Source: SCN-70-22 sp046327755 (GTDB lineage: Bacteria; Gemmatimonadota; Gemmatimonadetes; Gemmatimonadales; Gemmatimonadaceae). From it: 64,000 bases of DNA. Below are positions 16,094 to 25,657 of the stretch, in pieces. Within the stretch, counting starts at the first letter, position 1. Every line of letters starts with the position of its first letter. The notes under the pieces were generated by a model that had not been told where the DNA came from, searched no databases, and saw only the letters and a program-made list of their open reading frames with translations. Where the stretch lies: positions 124,001 to 188,000 of the forward strand of contig JAXLXW010000004.1 of the NCBI GenBank assembly GCA_046327755.1, in the 5' to 3' direction. Position numbers and translations under genes: made by a program.

Positions 16094-16909
16094 TCACCTG
16101 GCTCCCGTCGAGGCCAGGGATTCCGTACGAATGCACCGCAGCTCCAGCGCCTGCGACGTGTAGAAGCTCGAGGCGATCCGTTGCGTGCGCCCAATCTGCC
16201 AGCCGGCCAACGCGTCGCTATGCGAAAACCCTTCGCGCAGGCGCGATTCGCTCACGGGTTCGATCGCGGGCGCGCGGTCGCGCCGCGGAAAGGCGCGCCC
16301 CACCGCATGCATCACCGCCAGCATGGGCGTCCGGGGCGCAAACGTCACCACCATCGCCCGGCGCGTGCGCTCGGCCAGCTGTCCAAGCGCGCGCAGCATG
16401 TCGGGCGCCTGGTAGTGGATGAGCGAATCCATCGCCACGACGTAGTCGAACGTGCCGAGGGCCGGGTCGAGCATGTCGCCCAGCCGCAACTCCACGCGCC
16501 CCTTGAGCGCGCCCTGCTGCGCCAGGCGCGCCCGCGCCACTTCGAGCAGCGATCCCGCGAGGTCGACCGCCACGACGTCGGCACCGCGCGTGGCCAGCTC
16601 CATCGCCAGGACGCCTGGGCCGCACCCCGCGTCGAGGATGCGCATCCCCGTCAGGTCCTCGGGGAGCCACGCCAGCAGCGTTCTCCCCATCCGCTCGCGC
16701 CCGAGGCGCACCTTCTGGCGCACCCCGCTCACCGGCGCGTCCGACGTCAGCGCCGTCCACGCGCGCGACGCCGTCCGGTCGAAGTACTCCGCGATCCATG
16801 CCCGGCGGTCGCGATAGCTCTCGCTTCCCGCCGGGGTCACCGGGCGCGAGGAGGCGGGAGCGGAAGGAGCGTCGGGCGTGGGGGGCGAGGGGACCATCGT
16901 CGGGGACAT
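16094..16909 (-). CDS. bchM: Mg-protoporphyrin IX O-methyltransferase
   Basis: A 271-residue SAM-dependent methyltransferase that methylates the ring-C propionate of Mg-protoporphyrin IX, the step before AcsF/BchE. Class I motifs: ILDAGCGPG (motif I), ADVVAVDLAGSLLEVAR (motif II) and FDYVVAMDSLIHY. The RDRRAWIAEYFDRTA and KVRLGRERM segments are BchM-specific. The first ~30 residues are a Pro/Ser-rich stretch. The start overlaps the bchL stop (TGATG), implying coupling. Confidence 0.93.
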   Translation of the reverse strand: MSPTMVPSPPTPDAPSAPASSRPVTPAGSESYRDRRAWIAEYFDRTASRAWTALTSDAPVSGVRQKVRLGRERMGRTLLAWLPEDLTGMRILDAGCGPGVLAMELATRGADVVAVDLAGSLLEVARARLAQQGALKGRVELRLGDMLDPALGTFDYVVAMDSLIHYQAPDMLRALGQLAERTRRAMVVTFAPRTPMLAVMHAVGRAFPRRDRAPAIEPVSESRLREGFSHSDALAGWQIGRTQRIASSFYTSQALELRCIRTESLASTGAR

Positions 16910-17802
16910 CAGTCGTAGCCTAACAAGTCGAAGATGTCGCGGTCGCGAAGTGGCGCCGCCGTCAGCGGATCGGCGCCCGACATCATGTAACGCGCGAGCT
17001 TGAGATACTCCTGCTGCACCGCCACGATCTCCGGCGTCTCCTCCATCTCGAACAGCGTGCACTTCTTGAGGCGCGAGCGTCGGATGGCATCGAGGTCCGG
17101 AAGGTGGGCCAGCGTCTTGAGCCCCACCTTGTCGTTGAAGCGGTCGATCTGGTCGGTGTCCTTCGAGCGGTTGGCGACCACGCCGCCCAGGCGCACCGCG
17201 TAGTTCTTCGACTTGGCCTGGATGGCGGCGATGATGCGATTCATCGCGAAGATCGAGTCGAAGTCGTTCGCCGTGACGATGAGGGCGCGCTGCGCGTGCT
17301 GCAGCGGGGCGGCAAAGCCACCGCACACCACGTCACCCAGCACGTCGAAGATCACGACGTCGGTGTCCTCCAGCAGGTGGTGCTCCTTGAGGAGCTTCAC
17401 CGTCTGTCCCACGACGTAGCCGCCACACCCGGTGCCCGCCGGCGGTCCGCCGGCCTCAACGCACATCACGCCGTTGTAGCCTTCGTAGACGAAGTCCTCC
17501 GGGCGCAGTTCCTCGCTGTGGAACTCCACCGACTCCAGCACGTCGATGACCGTCGGCACCATGCGCTTGGTCAACGTGAACGTGGAATCGTGCTTGGGGT
17601 CGCACCCGATCTGCAGCACGCGGTTGCCCAGCTTCGAGAACGCCACCGACAGGTTGGACGACGTCGTCGACTTCCCAATTCCGCCCTTGCCGTACACGGC
17701 GATGACAAGGGCACCCTCGATGCGTTGGCTCGGGTCCAGTTGCACCTGGACGCTCCCTTCCCCGTCCTCTCGCGTCGGGAGCACTCGTAGCGTGGTCGTC
17801 AA
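16909..17802 (-). CDS. bchL: Light-independent protochlorophyllide reductase, ATP-binding subunit L
   Basis: A 297-residue NifH-like ATPase that donates electrons to BchNB. The P-loop GKGGIGKST is at 39-47, switch I DPKHDST follows, and the [4Fe-4S] ligands are Cys126 (GTGCGGYV) and Cys160 (GDVVCGGF). The start codon is TTG, placed after AGGAGAAGGGACG. It is separated from bchH by 239 bases, the largest internal gap in this operon. Confidence 0.97.
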   Translation of the reverse strand: MTTTLRVLPTREDGEGSVQVQLDPSQRIEGALVIAVYGKGGIGKSTTSSNLSVAFSKLGNRVLQIGCDPKHDSTFTLTKRMVPTVIDVLESVEFHSEELRPEDFVYEGYNGVMCVEAGGPPAGTGCGGYVVGQTVKLLKEHHLLEDTDVVIFDVLGDVVCGGFAAPLQHAQRALIVTANDFDSIFAMNRIIAAIQAKSKNYAVRLGGVVANRSKDTDQIDRFNDKVGLKTLAHLPDLDAIRRSRLKKCTLFEMEETPEIVAVQQEYLKLARYMMSGADPLTAAPLRDRDIFDLLGYD

Positions 17803-18041
17803 CGTCCCTTCTCCTGCGCAATGGGCGGCTTCGCCCTGTTAGGCAGTAGCCGGGATGCCAGGGAGCATTCGGCGTCGTGCCTCTCCTTCCGTCCTGCTGG
17901 CCGGCGCCGCATCGCGCGCCGTCCATCCTGCTGTCCCGCCAATCCGTGCCGTCCCGCGCGACGCCACGCCCCTATCCTGCTGCGCGTGCGCCCGCTTCGT
18001 AACCCCGTCCGCTTCGCCGCCGTTCGCAATGATCGCCGGTC
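17803..18041. other. bchH-bchL spacer with short repeats
   Basis: This 239-base gap in the bch operon has no gene. It contains three spaced copies of a TCCTGCTG word (near 17892, 17926 and 17974) and a GTTAGGC word at 17840. No clear hairpin terminator was seen, so read-through from bchH to bchL is expected, possibly with mRNA processing here. Confidence 0.4.
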
Positions 18042-21000
18042 TCAGGCGTCCGCGTAGATCCCCTCCACGCGATCCTCCAGTTCCTCCGCCGCCGCGCGCA
18101 GCGCCGCCATCGTCTCGTCGTCCGGCGCCCAATAGCCGCGCTCCGTCGCCTCAATCAGACGCCCCGCCATTCCGGTAGCGGCCGTCAGGTTCATCGACGC
18201 CAACCGGTTCCGCATCTCCGGGTCGAGCACGAACGTCTTGGCCACGTCGCGATAGACCCACTCCGGGACCGCCTGCGCCGTCGCCGACCACCCTAAAGCG
18301 GTGGTGACGCGCGACGAGATGTTGCGCACCCCCTCGTAGCCCGACTTGAGCTGCGCCTCGTACCACTTGGGGTTCAGCGTGCGCGTCCGCGTCTCGAACG
18401 CCACCTGCTCGGCCAGCGAGCGCACCTTGCCGTCGGTCCCCGTGTGGTCGCCCACGTAGGTCACCGCCTGTCGCCCGCTCTCCTTCGTCATCAGCTTGCT
18501 CAACCCGCCCAGCGACTCGACGTACTGGTCGATATCCAGCATCCCGAGTTCGACCGAGTCGATGTTCTGGAAGGTCATCGACGCCTGCTTGAGCGAGGCC
18601 CGCAGGAGGTCGGGGCGCGCCTTCGCCCGCCCGTCCATCCCGTATGCGTAGCCCTTGTGCTTGGCGAACAGGTCGGCGAGTTCGTCCTCGCTCTTCCACG
18701 TCCCCGCATCGATCACGAGGTTCACGTTCGACCCGTAGGCGCCATCGTCGTTTCCAAAGACGCGCAGCGAAGCGGTCTCGAGGTTACACCCGGTCGCGCG
18801 CATCTGCTCGAGCGCGTGCTTGCGAATGAAGTTCTGCTCCACGGGCTCCTCCGCGGCGGCGGCGAGTTGCGCCGCCTCGGCCACCAGCCGGATCTGCAGC
18901 GGGAGCAGGTCGCGGAAGACGCCAGAGACGCTCGCCACCACGTCGATGCGCGGACGTCCCAGTTGCGCCAGCGGAATCAGTCGCGCCCCGGACAGGCGCC
19001 CCACGCTGTCGAACCGCGGGACGGCGCCGATCATCGCCAGCGCCTGCGCCAGCGGCGTCCCCTCGGACTTCATGTTGTCCGAGCCCCAGAGCACGAAGGC
19101 CACCGTTTCCGGGTAGCTGGCGTGATCCTGGTGATACCGCTTGAGCAGGAGTTCCGCGCGCGCACGCCCTTCCAGCACCGCCGCCGCGCTCGGCACGCGA
19201 TACGGGTCGAACGCGTAGAGATTGCGCCCGGTGGGGAGGACCGTCGGCATGCGCAGCAGGTCGCCGCCGGGCGCCGGCGGAACGAAACGCCCGTCGAGCG
19301 CACGCAGCAGCCCCTCGATCTCGCCGTTCTCGCGCAGCAGCGCATCGATCTTCGCCAGCTCCTCGATGCACTTCGCGACCATCACCGGGCTTCCGTCAGC
19401 AGCAATCGTGTGCCGCGCCCACCCGTCGGACGCGAGGGCGTCGCGTGCCCACGCCGACGAGGACGTTCGCACCAGCTCATCCACGACCTTTTCCACGCCG
19501 CGTTCCGCTCGCTCGAGTTGCGGTCCGCCAGGATTGGGTCCGCCAATCGCCTCGACCAGCGACGGCAGCTCGAGGTCGGGGCGCGCCACGCGCGCCATCG
19601 CCATCAGCGTCTCGCGCCGTTCCTCGACCCCCATGACGTCGCCCACGACATGCAGCCCCGCCGGGATCAACGCCTTCTCCACCTCGGCCAGCTGCTCGCG
19701 CAGGCGGCGCACCGCCTCGTCCAGCTGTGCGTGCCACAACTCCTCAGGCACGCGGATCTCGACCGACGCCGCCTGCTCCTTCATGAGCGCCACGAGCGTG
19801 TCGCGTTCGGCCGCGTTCGCGTGGTCCGACTGGCGCCAGCGGTCGATCGTCGCCTTGAGATCGGTCAGTTCGCGATACAACCCGGCGTTTGTGATCGGTG
19901 GCGTCAGGTACGACACCAGCGTCGCCCCGCCCCGCCGCTTGGCCAGCGTCCCTTCCGAACAGTTGTTCGAGGCGTAGAGGTAGACGTTGGGGAGGTCGCC
20001 GATGAGGCGTTCCGGCCAGCACTCGTTGCTGAGCCCGACCTGCTTGCCCGGCATGAACTCGAGCGCGCCGTGCATCCCGAAGTGCAGCACCACGTCGGCG
20101 TCGAAATCCTCGCGCAGCCAACGGTAGTAGTTGTTGAACGCGTGCGTCGGGGCAAAGCTCCCCTCGAACAGGAGACGCATCGGGTCCCCTTCCCACCCGA
20201 ACGCAGGCTGCACCCCTACAAAGACATTGCCGAAGCGCTCGCCCAGCACGAAGAGCGAGCGCCCGTCGGTCAGCTGGCGCCCCGGCGCAGGCCCCCACGC
20301 CGCCTCGATCTGCGACAGGTAGCGTTCGCGCTGCACGTGCGTGTCGACCGGGACGCGATCGTAGACATTGGCAGGGGAGCCATACACGGCCCGGTTCCCG
20401 TTGGTGATACGGTCGCGCAGCGCGTCGACGCTCTCCGGGAGGTCGACCCGGTACCCCGCTTCCTTGAGCGCCGCCAGCGTCTTCTGCAGCGACGAGAAGA
20501 CGTCGAGATACGCCGCACTCCCCGTGTTGCCGACGTTGGGCGGGAAGTTGAAGACGGTGACGGCGACCTTCCGCTCCTCGCGGGGACGGGTGCGCAGCCG
20601 CACCAGGCGCGCCACGCGATCGGCCATCAGCTCGATTCTCTCAGGCAGCGGAACCACCCGCGATTCCCCATCGCTCCCCAGCGCTCCGCCCTTGCCGGCG
20701 ATCACCATCGGCCCGGTCCCGCCGTCGAGCTCGGGGATCGCGACCTGCAACGTCGCCTGCAGCGGATTGAGCCCGCGCGGATCGGCGCGCCACCCCTCGG
20801 TGCTCTGGAACTCCAGGCTCTGCATCACGAGGTACGGCACGTCGAGCGCGATGAGCGTCTCGCGCGCCGCCGCTGCGTTGTTGTAGGCCGGGCCCCCGAC
20901 CATCGAGAAGCCGGTGAGGTTCACCAGTGCGTCGATCGTCGGCTTGCCGTGCGCGTCGCGGAAGTACGCCTCCACCGCCGGGCGCGCATCGAGCGCCGAG

Positions 21001-21857
21001 GCGAAGGCCGGGATCACCGTCATCCCGCGCTGCTCGAGCGCGGCAATCGCCGCGTCGAAATGATCGCGGTTGCGCGCAAGGAGATAGGAGCGCCCCACGA
21101 GCAGACCGACGGTCCCCTTGTTCCCCTTTCGCGGGAGTGCCTTCACCGATTCCGTCATCCCCAGGTCGGGGAGCGACGGGTGGTAGACGCCGACCTCGGG
21201 ATACTCGACCGGCGCGCCGACGCTGAGCGATCCCTTGAGCTTCGCACGCGCCCCACTCGCATACCGATTCACGAGCGCGCGAACCATGTTCGCGATGTTC
21301 GTGTCCGAACCCGCCAGCCAGTACTGGAGCGACAGCAGGTAATGGCGCAGGTCCTGCGCCGGCCCCGGCACGAACCGCAGCAACTGCGGAACGCGCTTGA
21401 GCATGGTCATCTGGCGCTCGCCGCTCGACTGCCCGTCGGTGCGCTCCCCGCGCAGCTTGCGCAGGATCGCCATCGGCGACCACGGGTGCGACTCCTTCGT
21501 CCCCGACGGGGCAAACTTCCCCATGCGCGTCAGCGCGCTCAACTCAGGGGCGCAGAGGAGTGCCACCACCATGTCGCACCGCTCGCGGCGCGCCTTCACC
21601 GCCTCCTGCACCACGGTCACCTGCTCTTCCTGGAAGAGCTGCGTCAGCGCGATGAAATCGGCAGTGGCGAGGTCTCGCTTGCACGCCTCGGCGGACGCCG
21701 GATCCACCGGCCAGTCCGATGCCACGTGCACGATCAGCTCCAACCCCGGAAGGTCGCGCGCCAGTGCGGCGCGTACGCGCGCCATCGTCCCCGCGAGGTG
21801 CGCATCGAGGGTGACGATGACGAAACGGACCGGTATGGCGGCGGTGGTCGACTTCAT
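18042..21857 (-). CDS. bchH: Magnesium chelatase subunit H
   Basis: A 1271-residue porphyrin-binding subunit of Mg chelatase, which with BchI and BchD inserts Mg2+ into protoporphyrin IX. Recognisable blocks include LHFGMHGALEFMPGKQVGLS, GNRAVYGSPANVYDRV, VLWGSDNMKSEG and NPKWYEAQLKSGYEG. The start at 21857 was chosen because it overlaps the bchB stop (ATGA) and gives the standard VRFVIVTLDAHLAG N-terminus; an open frame continues another 205 codons upstream only because it lies antisense-free inside bchB. Length is normal. Confidence 0.97.
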   Translation of the reverse strand: MKSTTAAIPVRFVIVTLDAHLAGTMARVRAALARDLPGLELIVHVASDWPVDPASAEACKRDLATADFIALTQLFQEEQVTVVQEAVKARRERCDMVVALLCAPELSALTRMGKFAPSGTKESHPWSPMAILRKLRGERTDGQSSGERQMTMLKRVPQLLRFVPGPAQDLRHYLLSLQYWLAGSDTNIANMVRALVNRYASGARAKLKGSLSVGAPVEYPEVGVYHPSLPDLGMTESVKALPRKGNKGTVGLLVGRSYLLARNRDHFDAAIAALEQRGMTVIPAFASALDARPAVEAYFRDAHGKPTIDALVNLTGFSMVGGPAYNNAAAARETLIALDVPYLVMQSLEFQSTEGWRADPRGLNPLQATLQVAIPELDGGTGPMVIAGKGGALGSDGESRVVPLPERIELMADRVARLVRLRTRPREERKVAVTVFNFPPNVGNTGSAAYLDVFSSLQKTLAALKEAGYRVDLPESVDALRDRITNGNRAVYGSPANVYDRVPVDTHVQRERYLSQIEAAWGPAPGRQLTDGRSLFVLGERFGNVFVGVQPAFGWEGDPMRLLFEGSFAPTHAFNNYYRWLREDFDADVVLHFGMHGALEFMPGKQVGLSNECWPERLIGDLPNVYLYASNNCSEGTLAKRRGGATLVSYLTPPITNAGLYRELTDLKATIDRWRQSDHANAAERDTLVALMKEQAASVEIRVPEELWHAQLDEAVRRLREQLAEVEKALIPAGLHVVGDVMGVEERRETLMAMARVARPDLELPSLVEAIGGPNPGGPQLERAERGVEKVVDELVRTSSSAWARDALASDGWARHTIAADGSPVMVAKCIEELAKIDALLRENGEIEGLLRALDGRFVPPAPGGDLLRMPTVLPTGRNLYAFDPYRVPSAAAVLEGRARAELLLKRYHQDHASYPETVAFVLWGSDNMKSEGTPLAQALAMIGAVPRFDSVGRLSGARLIPLAQLGRPRIDVVASVSGVFRDLLPLQIRLVAEAAQLAAAAEEPVEQNFIRKHALEQMRATGCNLETASLRVFGNDDGAYGSNVNLVIDAGTWKSEDELADLFAKHKGYAYGMDGRAKARPDLLRASLKQASMTFQNIDSVELGMLDIDQYVESLGGLSKLMTKESGRQAVTYVGDHTGTDGKVRSLAEQVAFETRTRTLNPKWYEAQLKSGYEGVRNISSRVTTALGWSATAQAVPEWVYRDVAKTFVLDPEMRNRLASMNLTAATGMAGRLIEATERGYWAPDDETMAALRAAAEELEDRVEGIYADA

Positions 21858-23647
21858 CGTCCGAAGTGTGCCTTGGCGTCGTAGAGCACGTCGACCGTGA
21901 TGTCGCGGATGCCGCGCTGCCGGGCGTACGTCTCCGTGTTGCGACGCGCCTTGCCGCGCACGAAGAACGGGATCTTCCCCAGTTCCTTCTCCGCATCGGC
22001 CCCCCAACGAGGCACTGCAGGCGCGGCGCCTGCCGCCGCGGCATCGGCCAGCGGGGCGGTTGCTGCCGACGAGGAGAGCGACGCGGCTGCGCGGACTCCC
22101 GCTCCCACCGCGACGAACTCCTCCTCGTGTTCGTCGCCGGCCGCGGCGGTCGCGTCCGCGTGGAAGGAGAGGTGCTCCTCCACCGAAGGCGCGTCGGTCG
22201 CGGGAGGCGTTGCGGCTGTCGGCACGATCGGCGTTTCCGACCCCGGCTCGACGCCCGCCTTCGCCCCGGCCATCCCCGCCAGGTGCGACGGTGCGGCATC
22301 CCCGTGGAACTCGAAGTCCTCGCGGAACATCGTCAGCAGGTGTTCCTCGAGCCCCATCATCAGCGGATGGACCCACGTGTCGAAGAGGACGTTCGCCCCT
22401 TCCCACCCCATCTGCGGTGAGTAGCGGGCCGGAACGTCCTGCACATGGTTCGGCGCCGAGATCACCGCGCATGGCACGCCCAGCTTCTTGGCGATGTGCC
22501 GCTCCATCTGCGTGCCTAACACCAGCTCGGGCGCGGCCTCGCTGATCTTCTGCTCGACTTCCAGGTAGTCGTCGGAGACCAGCGCCTCGATGCCATACGT
22601 CTGCGCGGCGGTACGCACGTCGCGGGCGAACTCACGCGCATACGTCCCCATCCCTACGACGTTGAATCCCAGTTCGTCGCGCGCCACGCGCGCCGCCGCG
22701 ATCACGTGCGTGGCGTCGCCAAAGATGTAGACCCGCTTGCCCGTGAGGTACGTCGCGTCGACCGACCGCGAGTACCAGGGCAGGCGCGACGCGCTCGCGT
22801 GCGCCACCGGCATCCCCTCGCGCTCATGGCGCAGCGCGTGACTCGTGTCGATCCCCGCCGCTTCGCCCACCGCACGAATGAAGTCGCGCGTCGCGCCCAC
22901 GCCGATCGGCACGACGGTCACCATCGGCTGTCCGAACGTCTTCTTGAGCCACGTCGCCGCCGTCTGCGCCACCTCGGGATAGAGCACGACGTTGAAGTCC
23001 GCCTCGCCGAGCCGCGCAATGTCGTCCGGCGTGGCCCCTAACGGTGCGCAGACATGAACATCGACCCCGCACTCGTCCAGCAGCGCGCGAATCTCCTTCA
23101 CGTCGTCACGGCAGTGGAACCCCAGCGACGTCGCGCCGAGCAGGTTGCAGCGCGGGCGCACGCCCCCCGGGCGCGGCGCCCGCTCGGTTCCCGGCGCCGG
23201 CGCCCGCTTGCCGGCCAGCGCCCGCACCAGGTGGTAGAACGTTTCGCTCGCCCCCCAATTCTCCTTCTTGGAGTACGCCGGAAGCTCGAGCGGGACTACG
23301 GGAATGGGGAGCGACAGCGAGGCCGCGAGCCCCCCGGGGTCGTCCTGGATCAACTCTGCGGTGCACGACGCCCCGACGATCATCGCCTTGGGGGCAAAGC
23401 GCTCGTACGCCTCCCGCACCGAGCGCTTGAACAGCTCGGCAGTGTCACCCCCCAGGTCGCGGGCCTGGAACGTCGTGTACGTGACCGGCGGGCGCTTGTC
23501 CTGCCGCTCGATCATCGTGAACAGCAGGTCGGCGTACGTGTCCCCCTGCGGGGCGTGCAGCACGTAGTGCAGGTCGCGCATCGACGTCGCGATGCGCATC
23601 GCACCCACATGCGGGGGCCCCTCGTACGTCCAAACCGTCAGCCGCAT
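21854..23647 (-). CDS. bchB: Light-independent protochlorophyllide reductase subunit B
   Basis: A 597-residue catalytic subunit of DPOR. The NB cluster ligand Asp36 (APQGDTYADLLF) is conserved, as are YSPQMGWEGANVLFDTWVHP and the C-terminal domain ELGKIPFFVRGKARRNTE. It is 60-90 residues longer than usual because a low-complexity Ala/Ser/Glu/Pro stretch (about residues 455-545) lies between the catalytic core and the C-terminal domain. The start is adjacent to the bchN stop; the end overlaps bchH. Confidence 0.96.
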   Translation of the reverse strand: MRLTVWTYEGPPHVGAMRIATSMRDLHYVLHAPQGDTYADLLFTMIERQDKRPPVTYTTFQARDLGGDTAELFKRSVREAYERFAPKAMIVGASCTAELIQDDPGGLAASLSLPIPVVPLELPAYSKKENWGASETFYHLVRALAGKRAPAPGTERAPRPGGVRPRCNLLGATSLGFHCRDDVKEIRALLDECGVDVHVCAPLGATPDDIARLGEADFNVVLYPEVAQTAATWLKKTFGQPMVTVVPIGVGATRDFIRAVGEAAGIDTSHALRHEREGMPVAHASASRLPWYSRSVDATYLTGKRVYIFGDATHVIAAARVARDELGFNVVGMGTYAREFARDVRTAAQTYGIEALVSDDYLEVEQKISEAAPELVLGTQMERHIAKKLGVPCAVISAPNHVQDVPARYSPQMGWEGANVLFDTWVHPLMMGLEEHLLTMFREDFEFHGDAAPSHLAGMAGAKAGVEPGSETPIVPTAATPPATDAPSVEEHLSFHADATAAAGDEHEEEFVAVGAGVRAAASLSSSAATAPLADAAAAGAAPAVPRWGADAEKELGKIPFFVRGKARRNTETYARQRGIRDITVDVLYDAKAHFGR

Positions 23648-23648
23648 C

Positions 23649-24965
23649 CTATACCCTCAACATCGAGTTCCGCATGAGCGGTCGGGCAAAGAGTTCTGCA
23701 AGGTCGCCCGCCTGCTCGAATCCTTGTGTCGGGGAAAAGAGCAGTTCTATCGACCACTTTGTCCGAAGTCCTTCGGCTTCGAGCGGGTTCGCGAGGCCGA
23801 GCCCGCAGATCGTGAGATCCGGACGCGCCGCCCGGCAACGGTCCAGCTGCAGGTCGACGTCCTGTCCCTCGCTCAGCTGCACGCCGTCCGGCAGGAGCGC
23901 CAACTCTGGCTCCACCGACTGGCGGTCGAGGTACGGCGTCCCGACCTCCACCAACTCGGCCCCGCACTCGCGCGCGAGGAAGCGCGCCAGCGGGATCTCC
24001 AGCTGCGAGTCGGGGAAGAAGAAGATGCGCCGTCCGGCGAGCCATTCGCGGTACCGGGCGACAGCCGCCCGCCCGCGTGCCACCGCCGGCGCCACGACGT
24101 CGTCAACCTGCGCCGCGGAGATCCCGAACACCGAGGCCGCCGCCTGCAACCAAGCCGTCGTCCCTTCCACGCCCAGCGGCGACGGGGCAGCCAGCGGTCG
24201 CGCCCCGCGACGCACCAACGCACGCAGCGTGTCGCCGAGGAACGGCTGGGCGAGCAGGACGTGCGTGTTGCCCCCAACGCTCGGCAGCGCATCGGCGCGG
24301 CGTCCCGGGAGGAAGTCGACCGATCCCTTGAAGCCGAGCGCGCTGAAGACGCGCGCGAACTGGTCCTCGACCACGTCAGCCAGCGTGCCAACGACCAGGA
24401 GTCGTGGGGCGCTCCCCTCGTCGCGCGGGAGGTCGCGTACCATCGCCGTCAGGCATGCGTCCTCTCCCTGCGTGAAGGTCGTCTCGATCCCGCTTCCCGA
24501 GTAGTTCAGGATGCGCACCTCCCCCGCGTGTCGCACCGACAGGCGCTCGGCGGCGCGCGCCAGGTCGAGCTTGATGACTTCCGAGGGGCACGAGCCAACC
24601 AGGAAGAGCGTGGTGATGTCAGGACGCCGCGCGAGGAGCTGGTCGACGACGCGATCGAGCTCGTCGTTGCAGTCGGCGAGTCCCGCCAGGTCGCGCTCCT
24701 CGAGGATCGCCGTGGCAAAGCGCGGCTCGGCGAAGATCATCACGCCCGCCGCCGACTGCACGAGGTGCGAGCAGGTGCGCGACCCCACGACGAGGAAGAA
24801 GGCGTCCTGCATCTTCCGGTGCAGCCAGACGATGCTCGTTAGGCCGCAGAAGACCTCGCGCTGCCCGCGTTGGCGCAACACGGGCAGGCGGCGGTCGCCA
24901 TCGGCACCCGGCGTGGCGGCCATCCCCCCGATTGCATCGCACGGCGCCAGCGAAGGTCCGCTCAT
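23649..24965 (-). CDS. bchN: Light-independent protochlorophyllide reductase subunit N
   Basis: A 438-residue NifD-like subunit. Three cysteines that hold the NB cluster are visible: C40 (VFCGLTS), C65 (SRTCSHL) and C126 (VGSCPSE); the fourth ligand is Asp36 of BchB. Other family blocks are IFAEPRFATAILEERDLAGL and the NPLEAEG..TKWSIELLFSP C-terminal region. The gene starts immediately after the bchF stop with no spacer, as expected for a tight operon. Confidence 0.96.
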   Translation of the reverse strand: MSGPSLAPCDAIGGMAATPGADGDRRLPVLRQRGQREVFCGLTSIVWLHRKMQDAFFLVVGSRTCSHLVQSAAGVMIFAEPRFATAILEERDLAGLADCNDELDRVVDQLLARRPDITTLFLVGSCPSEVIKLDLARAAERLSVRHAGEVRILNYSGSGIETTFTQGEDACLTAMVRDLPRDEGSAPRLLVVGTLADVVEDQFARVFSALGFKGSVDFLPGRRADALPSVGGNTHVLLAQPFLGDTLRALVRRGARPLAAPSPLGVEGTTAWLQAAASVFGISAAQVDDVVAPAVARGRAAVARYREWLAGRRIFFFPDSQLEIPLARFLARECGAELVEVGTPYLDRQSVEPELALLPDGVQLSEGQDVDLQLDRCRAARPDLTICGLGLANPLEAEGLRTKWSIELLFSPTQGFEQAGDLAELFARPLMRNSMLRV

Positions 24966-25487
24966 CTAGCCCTCCCCACGCGTCACGGTCGACGTGCCGC
25001 TGGCGGCGTCGAGCCGTGCGCGACGCAGCTTCCAGACGAACTGCGCGGCGTTCACGGCATACGTCGCATACGCGACGAGCGCCACGACCATCAGCGTCTG
25101 AGTCGCCGTCCCCTTCCATAGAAGGGCGACGTACGCCGTGTGCAGGGCGATGACCCCCATGCTCACCACGTCTTCCCAGAAGAAGGGACGGGCAAAGAGA
25201 TACTGCCCAAAGACGTCGTGCTCCCAAATCGCCCCCGTCACCATGATGGTGTAGAGCGTCAGCGTCTTGACGACAACAGAGACGTTGGCGGCGAAGGCCC
25301 CGTTCCCCGTGACGAGACACCGGAGGACGAGGGCGAGGGAAACGAGGAAGACGAGAAACTGGAACGCGGCGAGGACGCCTTGTACCACGGTCCACGGCGA
25401 CGCATCACGGCGCGCCCGTTCCTCGGGGGTATACAGCGTCGAGGACGCCGCGGGGGAGTACGACTGGGGCAAGCTGTCCGCGCGCAT
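24966..25487 (-). CDS. bchF: 3-vinyl bacteriochlorophyllide hydratase
   Basis: A 173-residue membrane protein that hydrates the C3 vinyl group of (bacterio)chlorophyllide. LYTPEERARRDASPWTVVQG and the WEHDVFGQYLFARPFFWEDVVSM segment are BchF signatures; four membrane helices are apparent. It is the first gene of the minus-strand bchFNBHLM-...-puhC operon, which runs 14 kb. Its promoter region is shared with the divergent regulator aerR. Confidence 0.95.
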   Translation of the reverse strand: MRADSLPQSYSPAASSTLYTPEERARRDASPWTVVQGVLAAFQFLVFLVSLALVLRCLVTGNGAFAANVSVVVKTLTLYTIMVTGAIWEHDVFGQYLFARPFFWEDVVSMGVIALHTAYVALLWKGTATQTLMVVALVAYATYAVNAAQFVWKLRRARLDAASGTSTVTRGEG

Positions 25488-25534
25488 GTCGCGTTTGATT
25501 GACAGTCGAGGGCGATTCTCTCGCTGGCACCGAT

Positions 25535-25563
25535 ACGATAGGTTGACACTCAGCAGTGGTCAA
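25535..25563 (-). promoter_or_regulatory. Candidate bchF operon promoter overlapping a dyad
   Basis: On the minus strand TTGACC (25563-25558), a 17-base spacer and TATCGT (25540-25535) form a sigma70-like promoter about 48 bases upstream of bchF. The -35 lies in an inverted repeat TTGAC-N11-GTCAA (25543-25563), half-sites of the PpsR palindrome type. Binding there would block the operon. Judged by eye; needs 5'-end mapping. Confidence 0.45.
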
Positions 25564-25572
25564 TACACGTGA

Positions 25573-25590
25573 CGTAAATGATCGTTGACA
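25573..25590. promoter_or_regulatory. Degenerate PpsR/CrtJ-type box (CGT-N12-ACA)
   Basis: The 18-mer CGTAAATGATCGTTGACA keeps the 18-base geometry of the TGT-N12-ACA PpsR site and a perfect right half TTGACA, with one mismatch in the left TGT. It lies between bchF and aerR/ppsR, a usual place for PpsR control and autoregulation. TTGACA could alternatively be a -35 hexamer. Confidence 0.4.
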
Positions 25591-25624
25591 AATCCGGACC
25601 TCCATCCGAAGTTGTCTCGACATC

Positions 25625-25642
25625 CGTACTACTGTTAGTACG
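25625..25642. promoter_or_regulatory. Perfect 7-4-7 inverted repeat before aerR
   Basis: CGTACTA-CTGT-TAGTACG is a perfect dyad 15 bases upstream of the aerR ATG. It may be a protein operator or a hairpin in the aerR leader that hides the start region; no Shine-Dalgarno sequence precedes the ATG at 25658. Confidence 0.4.
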
Positions 25643-25657
25643 AGCCTTCCTACCCGA

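Noticed and set aside
18444..21884. Very long plus-strand open frame (1146 codons) opposite bchH
   Set aside because: It is antisense to BchH, is Arg/His-rich without family features and results from high GC with few stop codons.
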